DNA from: Antedon bifida
Lineage: Eukaryota; Echinodermata; Crinoidea; Comatulida; Antedonidae
Reading direction: 5' to 3'
DNA length: 64,000 nucleotides
NCBI GenBank assembly: GCA_963402885.1
Contig: OY727097.1
Location: 26,281,401-26,345,400 of the forward strand
Below the pieces are notes generated by a model. That model did no database searches. It had not been told where the DNA came from and saw only the letters and a list, made by a program, of their open reading frames with translations. The position numbers were made by a program, and so were the translations under genes. Shown one piece after another: positions 52,201-61,100 of this stretch (its first letter is position 1; each line of letters starts with the position of its first letter).

Positions 52201-55200
52201 ATGAATAATTCGTTAAAATAATTGACATAATATGGGATATTATAGAGGGCGATATATAAGCATGCAGAGAGATTAAATAATTTGTGTAAACATCGTTTGC
52301 CAACCGAAATGTTTGGTCTAGTGGTAAAGGCTTTTAGCCTATTACACTGGAGCCCTCGTTTCGAGGTCTTTCAAGAATATGGTTTTTTTTAATAGTTGAG
52401 AGAGATTATTTAGAGGGTTAGGTTTAGTATTTTTAAGTAGATCAGCAATCTTGCAATTCTTTATAATAGAAAATAATTAAGGTAATTAATTATTCATGAT
52501 TTCTGCCTTAAATTGCATATGAACAAAAATAATGCTTCCCGATCTAGCATTCGATAGTGATTTACGATGGATAAATTGAATGAAAATAGGTGTGGTTTTC
52601 AGTTTTAGCAAAAAAATACTTGCAAAACTTGCCCATTTTAATTATATCGAGTAGGCCACTCTACTGACTACATAACCCATGCATCATACACTGGTGTGGT
52701 GGTAGGCCTACAGTAATTCTTAAAAGTTAGACATAACAATATAAGTTTTATGATTTTACAATAATTTGTAATAACTTTAGATATTACATTAGACATTTAA
52801 GCTTACGTCTCTCACGTTCTTGGAAACGCAACGTTAATTTATAATATATGACTAAACATTGTTTATATGTAATACTACTATGCCAGTATTGTAGTTTAAT
52901 TTAATATTTTAATATTACAATATAAAAACTAGTTTCCTAAATATATTATGCTTTTAAGAGTGTGAGGTTTTATACCCAAACACCAATATCCCAGATGAGA
53001 ATTTATACTATGGAGCAGATTGTCGGCAAAAATGTAACTGTGCCAATGACGATTGTAATCAAAGTCCAACAGTAACCAATACAGACATAGGATGTACTTC
53101 CGAGTCAACATGTTCATCTGGTTACACTGGAGACAAGTGTCTAGGTAGAATGATCATGACGTAAACATTAGATCATTTATAGGTCCATTGTATAATATTA
53201 ATTCAAATTAAATACTATTTTTTCGTGCATTACATTGTAAATTCATAATTTATAATGTACTTTCATTTTTTTATTGACTCACTTCATTTCCACAAACACA
53301 AAGCAAAGTCAATAGACCACCAATTGTGACAATAATACAAAACAGGTTCTCCAATATTAATATTTGAACATGTTTAAGTAACAAAAATGCATGCATATTA
53401 TCATTTTCAAAAGCAATATATTTTTTCTATTTAAAAGTGATTAAACCTACCATGACCAATGCATGTTTTTTTTCCTTTAATGACATAGTGTGATTATTTA
53501 ATTCCACTTGCTAACACTTAATCTGATTTCAAATTGTACAAATTTAGTTTTCTTTTCTTAGAAAATTATTTCATATTAATTATCTGTTTGTACAGAGCCT
53601 ACGTCATGTTCATCTGGATTCTTTGGTGTTTTGTGTAACTTTCCATGTCACTGCAAAGGCACTGACGATTGTAATCGAGATGGAAGTTGTGCTAATGGAT
53701 GTCATGAGGCTTGGGCTGGTCCAAACTGCAGCAAAGGTAAAGGCAAATGTAAGCCTTATAATGAATATCACATATTGTATAACATAGTTAGTGTCCCGTT
53801 TTGCTTACTTCTGCTTATTATTAGTTTAGTCAAAGATCTGATATGCGATCTTTGGTTTAGGCCTAAATAGCAAACATGAAAGCAAACTTTTATATGTTTG
53901 TACTGTAAGTGTGCTTTGTTTTTATAAATAGCAATGCCGTACCGCTCTGAACCGCCAACTGTTGTAAATAAGACAGCAACCACTCTAACGTTTGACGTCA
54001 CTTGGATTCTTGGTGAAGACTATGGAACAGGAAAAATTACAAAACGGAAGCTTTCGTATAAATCGTCGCAAATGGATTCATTTATATTAATAATTGAAGA
54101 ACAGAATAACAATTTAATTGTTATTGATAATCTCACCATAAATGCAGACTATCAATTCTATTCTCAATTTTCGAGGATGGTTGGGGGAATTGAGGTAGAT
54201 GGGCCAAGAAGTGCAATTGGATCAACAAACACCATATGTACAAGTAAGCAGAAATGTTATTGAGCAAACTGAACACTATTAGGTTACCAATGTCGGTAAT
54301 ATTAATTAGTAATAGATGAGTGAGTGGCCGAGTGGTTAAGAAAGTGAAATCGTAATATATTATCCTAGTATCTGGGTTCGTTTGAGGCTCACTCTCGCTC
54401 CGAACGAGTCTTCTCGGATAAGGACTATAAACCGGTGTGGAACTTACGACGTTGAAGATTATTAGAACACAGCTTTCACAGTATGACGTAATAATTTTAA
54501 AATGGTCCTACTGTTCATCCTACGTATTCTTTTTTTTCCGTATGACGATTTACTATTAAACTGTTCTAAGTACTATGTAGTACTATATTTATTTTATTTT
54601 TTTGTAATGTAATTGATGTTACTAAAATAATTCTTGGCCATCTGCAGAATCACATGACTATAATAATTATACTTGATTCGCTGAGTTCATAAACCTCGTA
54701 AAAACTGGTCTGACTTTAAAAAGTTTCTCTACTGGTCTGCACTGACAAACTGAAATACATTTCTTGCTAAACTCGAAGTTTGCTCAAGTTTGTAAGCTAA
54801 AGTGTGCTAGTGTTATATACATAATGTATGTGCATTTTTATTAATTAATAATATTGTGTATTAATAGAACCTTTGGTAGAACCCGAGATAGAATTGAAAG
54901 CAGTTGAAGACAATCTGGTCATCTTGGGTTTAAAGGTAGTACAGTAGTTCAAATAACATTTTAGTTGTTTTAATTTCACACAGTTTTATTCTACTGTAAA
55001 AGATGATAGAAAAAAACTAAGGGAAAATTGCCGTTTAACATGTTTATTTTCATTGTACTTATATCCATTCAAGCGTTATTCTGCCGCAATAAAGAATATG
55101 TATGTTTAGTAAATTATGAATAATTAACCATTATTATAATCATAATAATTAATTTATATCATCATAATTATAATTGAACGGTGTATGTATATGTTTGTAG

Positions 55201-56755
55201 TATATTGATTTATATCCTTCGGTATTCACGTTAGGCTGTTTCTTATTGCGTCTCACTCAGTTCAACCATAGAAGAGTGATCTTCCATGGCTCAACTTACA
55301 TCATCAACATCTTAGATTTGTTTTATTTCACAAAACAACACAACGGCGAACTTTGTTTGTCTGACATGTAAAAAAAGTTATTTTAGTCTTCCGTACTCTT
55401 TCAATTAATTTATTTACTTCTATTAAACTACATTCAGCCCGTTTCTGATGAGTATTATCAAATCCAATGTAACCATATTCTTCGATACCAAGTGCAATAC
55501 GCGGACATAGATGGAAATGTACAAGGTATAATCAACACAACAAGTAGTTCTCAATTAGAAGTTGAACTATCAGGATTGTCAAGCTGTACTGCATATGTCG
55601 TCAACGCTCGAGTTGTTAATAATATGGAGATCCCTGGAAGCTGGGGACAGGATTTTACTGTACAAACAGCTCCGTCAGGTTGGTTCAATCACAACGTTCT
55701 TTTACATAGCCTTTTACTTTTGTTGCAAAACAATAATTACAGTGTTCCATTATTATAATACTTATTTTAAAATTAATTTATTCTGTGTTCCAATAATAGA
55801 ACCATCGATAGAAAGTACTCCATTCACAAATGGAACACATTTGCTGATGAAATGGAAAGCTTCTACGTGCGAAAATCAGGTGACCTACCTTTATAAACTG
55901 TCGGGTGACACAGTTCAGCAAGGGATAACAATAGAAACTTCAGCAGCATTTGACTTAGGCATTGGATCAATTGAAGGATATACATTCACAGTATTAGCGT
56001 CATATTTAAAGGTTAATGGAACACCTGACAGCAAGCAAATTATGTTTGAAACAGATTGTGATAACCAAGGGTGCTCAAACCAGACACAAGGTGTGTAACA
56101 TACTTTCCATAAGTTATATTTAGAATTCTATTTAGAATGGGGCTTACAAACAAACGTTTCGTCAAGACGCAACTGCGCGTCGCTCCGTAGAAGATGATAT
56201 GCCCACATGGACAAATATTCAAAAATGATACGTATAAAAAATGTGTTCTTTTATATTTTCCAGGTTACGTAATAAGTTTTGTAATTGGCTCAATAATTTC
56301 GGCCGTTATCGCAGTTGCTATCGCTTTAATATTAAAACGGTAAAGTAAAGTTTGTATTGTTGAAAATAAGACACATTTAATTCGATTGTTTCATATTTAA
56401 CCGTATTTCCAACATTAACTACTGAAAAAACAACAAGACATTTTGTCCGTTTACACCCATTAAACGATGATGAAATACAACTACTAAACCTTTTATTACT
56501 TTTAGGTTTAAACATTCAGAAAAGGACGTTGGTAATTCCTCTACTGCTCAACCCAATGTATGCACAATAGATACTGATTATCAAACGTTGTCGAAAAAAT
56601 ATGAACAAAGTGCATATGAAGATATTATGCCTACTGATACTACTTCTTCTGCTGAACACGTTTACGCAAACCCCGAGGCCGTACTGAAACACGTTTATAC
56701 AGAATTGGAAAAGAGAGAATACGAACCAGTAGTACCAAAGAAAAATGTTCTGTAG
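46251..56755 (+). CDS. Tie-type receptor with short ITAM-like tail
   Basis: Exons: 46251-46335, 50016-50390, 50513-50761, 50917-51051, 51542-51685, 52959-53144, 53596-53736, 53932-54243, 54868-54935, 55438-55678, 55800-56090, 56264-56339, 56506-56755 (TAG 56753-56755). The sum is 2,553 nt, 850 residues, frame closed, all GT-AG. Signal peptide MFAKPFPNCIGLVISLAFSS, N-terminal domain, Ig, four EGF, three FN3, helix VISFVIGSIISAVIAVAIAL, then an 83-residue tail. The tail has DYQTLSKKYEQSAYEDI, in which YQTL and YEDI are eight residues apart, then HVYANP and HVYTEL. EGF3 is longer than in the minus-strand paralogues. Intron 1 (3.7 kb) holds LINE remnants, a TIR element and a truncated family 1 MITE. 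No phosphatase exon is seen after the stop. Confidence 0.9.
46445..46625 (+). mobile_element. LINE reverse-transcriptase C-terminal fragment
   Basis: Frame reads IVRPIIEYAVPAWLPYKK, then ALEQVQRRMTK and YERRLNVL, the usual pattern at the end of non-LTR retrotransposon ORF2 (RPxLEYxxxxWxPY, LExVQRRxxK). Both ends are lost. It lies in intron 1 of the ITAM-tail receptor. Confidence 0.8.
47745..47880 (-). mobile_element. LINE ORF2 extreme C-terminus, opposite strand
   Basis: The minus strand encodes RLFVPRSNRKAGENVFSVTA followed by PRIWNALPVDLR. The FSVxxPxxWNxLPxxLR pattern is typical of CR1/L2-like and related LINE ends. The orientation is opposite to the fragment at 46445, so these are separate insertions or a rearranged one. 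Confidence 0.8.
48045..48225. repeat. About 20-bp tandem repeat (cacaattaaagaagaaat)
   Basis: Purine-rich array with alternating aattaaagaag and aaataaagaag variants, roughly nine units. Confidence 0.85.
48837..49406. mobile_element. 570-bp element with long terminal inverted repeats
   Basis: Left end tagttggggagccagaaatg, with tagcaaactatgccaacaat further in. The right end is the inverse (catagtttgctagagggtgc ... ctggctccccaacta). The inverted ends span about 60-70 bp and TA sits at both outer edges. The AT-rich interior has no transposase frame. It is a nonautonomous DNA element, possibly Tc1/mariner-type by the TA. Confidence 0.85.
49945..49996. mobile_element. Short TIR element, family 1, 3' remnant at a splice acceptor
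   Basis: gacgtcatatcactacacta then gtttgaaagtgtagacagagcTTAA. It ends about 20 bp before the acceptor of the exon at 50016, so it supplies part of the branch-point region of that intron. Confidence 0.8.
50016..50390 (+). other. Conserved cysteine-poor N-terminal domain (unnamed)
   Basis: About 125 residues on a single phase 1-1 exon, present in all four receptors (also 34909-35286, 43573-43950, 59188-59568). Shared motifs: WFRGYAL (or similar), LSVGILYKN, a W(D/N)DT with downstream Tyr, MPDGKIF, and RVGVFSFEAK. The absence of a cysteine pair argues against a classic Ig fold. I do not recognise a named family. Confidence 0.7.
52165..52535. mobile_element. TIR element with internal tRNA-like sequence
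   Basis: The left gcattattttt...tatgcaattaaggcagaaat and catgaataatt are mirrored on the right (aattattcatgatttctgcc ... aataatgc). Near the middle, gtttggtctagtggtaaagg looks like a tRNA A box with a degenerate T-arm (ctcgtttcgag) behind it. This is either a SINE inserted in a MITE or a composite element. Confidence 0.7.
54305..54490 (+). mobile_element. tRNA-derived SINE
   Basis: Strong A box gtggccgagtggttaag (Ser/Leu tRNA-like), B box gggttcgtttgag, then gtcttctcggataaggacta, a 3' module resembling one common in invertebrate SINEs. It lies in the intron after FN3-1 of the ITAM-tail receptor. Confidence 0.75.
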
Positions 56756-56771
56756 TTTAGTCAGTAGCAAC

Positions 56772-56777
56772 AATAAA
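56772..56777 (+). terminator. Polyadenylation signal AATAAA
   Basis: Lies 17 nt after the TAG of the ITAM-tail receptor, implying a very short 3' UTR. Confidence 0.6.
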
Positions 56778-58123
56778 GAATTAACTTTTTCAAGTTATTT
56801 TTCCTTTCTATTTCATTGCAGTAAACAATTGATCCATGCTGATAATTTTCACTTACTCCAAAATGGCCACGTGTTGAATTTGTATTTTATTACATTTAAA
56901 AGTTCACACTAATTCATGTTTTATTTTAATTGTGGTAGTATATTATTATAATATTTCCAGATGTTTTCCCTACTCTGATGTAATTTTGTAATTTATACTA
57001 AGTAAATTTGAAAACAAATATTTTTTAGATGGTTTGCAGACCTCAGGACAAAGATTTTATATCCGTGATTTCCTTTTTAGTACATAATACATACTCTGTA
57101 TTGGTCCAATAAAGGACATTCGTTTTGTTGACAAGCAAAGAATTAGAAATATATATAAGTCATAGGTATACAAAAATACAAGTTTAATATAATATAACAA
57201 TTAAAAAACGAATAAAATAAGAATATAAAAAATACATAAATGTAATTGTGTTTAAATATAGATATATAAAATGGATATATAAAATGGATATAGATTAGTA
57301 AAGTATATTTTTATCTCAACATAGGCATATTATCTGTTTATTATTTTTGGAAGCTACATATCATACCACCCCTTCTCAAAATAAAATTACTAGCTACTTA
57401 TTTTTAATAAACCTGCTGACGAATAAATAACCTAATATTTAAATCTTGGATAATAAAACGTAATAAAACAAATGCCATTTATATACAATCTTTATAAGCT
57501 CTTTCTGTAATGTTAAATGGTATCTCGAGTTTAAAGTTTCTATTTTTGTTATTATAAAATATAAACATTTGCAAATACATTGATAGAAACAATAGTGAAA
57601 GCAGAACGAGGCCCCCTTTTTTGTTTAAGTGGTGTTACTGTTTCACAATGTTAGGAATTGTACTGATAACAATGATTCCTCTCTTCTTTTATCGCTGACG
57701 AAAATAAGTGAGGTTATTACATTGTTGTTTCAACGGCTTCTATTTATATAGTTTATAATAAACAATATCAATTTTAAACCCGGAACTACACTTTGACATT
57801 CATTCACTGTGCTTTGTTTTCCCTTCAGTAATCAAGGCAGATAAGATTGCTTGGTCAACAAATTAGCATCGTGTTGTCAACATTCGTTCCAAAATCAGCA
57901 GAAGCATATAAACTCTGTAAGGCATATAACACAACATAAATAACTACATGAATTGTTTTTCTTTTATAACTTCCTGTTTTTCATACATTGTTTTTCCTTA
58001 TACTAGGGAGGGAGTTGCAACGCCCTGCCCACATTGTAGGTGGTTAGTCACAAATATTTCGCAACACAGTACAGTTAGAGTTACACTGTATTGAGGACGA
58101 AAGTCACCCACTAAACTCCAGAG
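56778..58123. other. Intergenic between the two plus-strand receptors
   Basis: AT-rich. Around 56965-57010 there is a fragment related to the SINE region at 27517-27804. I see no exon and no tyrosine-phosphatase motif. CATATAAACTC near 57905 is a weak TATA candidate for the gene starting at 58124. Confidence 0.5.
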
Positions 58124-61100
58124 ATGTTGACAAAACGTTTTCCTAACTTTGTACGCCTGTTTTTAACTCTCTGTTTGGGATATCAATTGGGATCATCAGG
58201 TATGTTTTGTGATATACAACAAGATTTATTTTGTTTTATTTAAAATAAGTGGTTTAGACCTACAGTTTAAAAACTGTTTTGTATAAAAATGTAGGCCAAA
58301 TGGAGGTAATATTTATTTTATTTTTAATCTAGTGTACCTCCATGACAGTACTTTCGTCCGATTATAGACCTAAAATTACAGTTTATCATGATAGTGTTAG
58401 AAATTGTAGTTATTGTGTTTTGAACGAATAATATGTGGATAGTCTCGTTGTAATACGGCTATGTGTCGGTTGATATAGGCAATGTCATCAAATTTTCTTT
58501 TGAAACAATTATGGTGATGGGTAGAGAAGGGACGGGGTTTACAAGCACGAAAGGAATAGTATATATGTATATCATTTTAGGTAAATGTTTGTAGTTATCG
58601 AGTCGTGGAAAGATGGGCGATTTACAAAATTCCTATTCTGTAACACGGCGTTATATTCGAGAAGCCCAAAATTCGAAGTGCGAATTCAAACATCTACAAA
58701 ACCAGTTACAAAAATATTGCACAAACACAATAAAGTATTACAGCCAATAGTATAAAAATTCTCCAAAAATGTTACAAAACGTCAATGCAATTTTCACTAT
58801 TTATTTGGTGTACTATCCCAGTTACAGTTTGTTCAAAGGATTCGGCCATTTCAGCCGTAAAACAAGGATACCATGAGATGTCGACAATCGCACTGAACCA
58901 AATAGACAGGGTTAGGCGAATTTGCACATGCCTATAAGCCCAGTATACTACATTCGCCTAACTGTTTCCAATAGGCGAATTTATTCTTCACCTAAATCGA
59001 AATTGAATTCACTATTTAGAGGATTCTTTTGTGACGGTAGGACAGCTCATCCTCCTCAACAATACGTCGGTGATTCTTTATACGTATTGCTAACTACACG
59101 AATACGTGGGCCTGCATTAATTGCTTACTTAACTTAACTGAAGTAAATGATTGATATGAAAAGTTGTTTTTTTTTTTTTTTTTTTAGATCCATTAGATAT
59201 AATATGTTTTTCTGATACACCACTGGTAACATCTAGTAGTGAGTTTCGAGGATACGCACTTGACAATGACAAAGACATTCGAGATTTATCAGTGGGAATA
59301 TTATACAACAATATTGATGGGAAAGATAATGTGACTTGGGATGATACTGGCTATGTAAGTGGAAGTGGAAGTGGCTGGCAAACGAAAGATATGCCAGTCG
59401 GTAAAATATTTCCTACAAGTAGCATAATTAGATACAGAGTATTCACAGACCATACGAAGCTAGGTGTCGAAACATCACAACAGACTGAGAGAGTTGGTGT
59501 ATTTTCATTTGAAGCAAAGCGAGGCGAAGTAATCACAAATTCAGCAATTGTATTGACATCAAATTTTGGTGAGTAATGTCATGAAGTATCTTTTGTATCT
59601 TTTTATAATTACTTCTTTGTTTTTATGGAAATTTACATTAACTATATCATATGATAATACATTACACTATAATACTTTTATAATTATTTTAGTAATACAG
59701 TTATTATTTTTCAGCCACTATTGAAATGGAGTATAAAACAATAACCGTCGGTATTGGAGAGTCTGTCACTATCAATCTCAGTAAAGGTGGTGATATTAGC
59801 AATTTACGTTGGAGACATAATTACGGTGATGAAATACACAATCTGAGGGGTAGTACGTCTGCTGTGATTGAAGACATACGAATGAAAGATGATGGCGTAT
59901 ATGAATGTTATACAGGTGATAGCCCGGATGGTAACCATGGTATCATGAGACTTATTGTCAGAGGTAAGTCTAACAGGTTTTAGAAAGTAATCGGGACTAT
60001 TTACCTTCTGAAATACCAGTTGATACAAAGAATTGTGAATTAAAAAATAATGATGAGATCAAGATTAAAAATGAGTGTTTATGATTGAAGTTCATGGTGG
60101 TGGGATTTGTGTTGTTGTCCTCGCCGGTGAATTGTTCTATAAAAATCAGTATTTAGATTTATATTAAGGTTTTTATATCATAAATATTTTATTATAAATC
60201 CGGTCTAACGGGTGAAATGTGTTTATTTTTGTTTATTAGCTTGTCCCTCACCAAAATGGAATCCTCCAGATTGTGAAATGGACTGTCCCGTATGCTATAA
60301 TGGAGGAATGTGTGACGATAAGACGGGTGTCTGTATTTGCCCAGCTGGATTTAAAGGCGCTGATTGTCTAACTGGTAATAGCATGAAATGTTAAACACAT
60401 GCATGTTGCTTTTTGACGAATGTAATTGGATCGAATTTTGAACTAAACTTGTGTTTTCAAACAGGTTGTGGAAATAACAACTTCGGTCGTGATTGCGTCG
60501 TTATGTGTTCCCAAGCCATTGCTGCCGATTGCAATGGAAATCTATTTTGTCCATCTGATCCAATTGGATGTACATGCATCAATGGTTATGGAGGAAATGA
60601 TTGTAAAACAGGTTTGTTGTAATTTCCAGTATTTGCTTTCCTTCGTCCACCCATTCTAATTTGATTTCGTTTACCTGTTCATTAAAAAAAAATTACATTC
60701 ACTTATGAACTAGTCATTTCAACATTAGAAAAAAAAACGATTAAAAGTATCTTTTTTCTGTTTGTATAACCTTTTTTAGACGCGTGGACGCGACTCTATA
60801 GTTCACTATGTCGGTCGGTCTGTCGGTCTGTCTGTCGGTCTGTCTGTCGGTCCGGTATCACTATGCGTTTTAGCACGCGACTTATGGCTGTTGGCCTTGT
60901 TAAATGTTAACATCAGTTTTTAATATAGGGTCGAGCATTCCATTTCTTCGATCTATATAACCTATAAAATTTGGTGTAATTTACCATGTCTAGTTGAAAT
61001 AGAATACTTTTTGTGTTTATTTATTTTAATTTTAGCAAACAAAGGAAAAATAAATGACAGTTACGAAAACGTCACTGAGAAAAAACAGAAATAGACAAAA

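Noticed and set aside
56778..58123. Looked for phosphatase exons after the ITAM-tail receptor
   Set aside because: No NxSF/WPD/HCxxGxxR-type motif in any frame; the AATAAA close to the stop supports the gene ending there.
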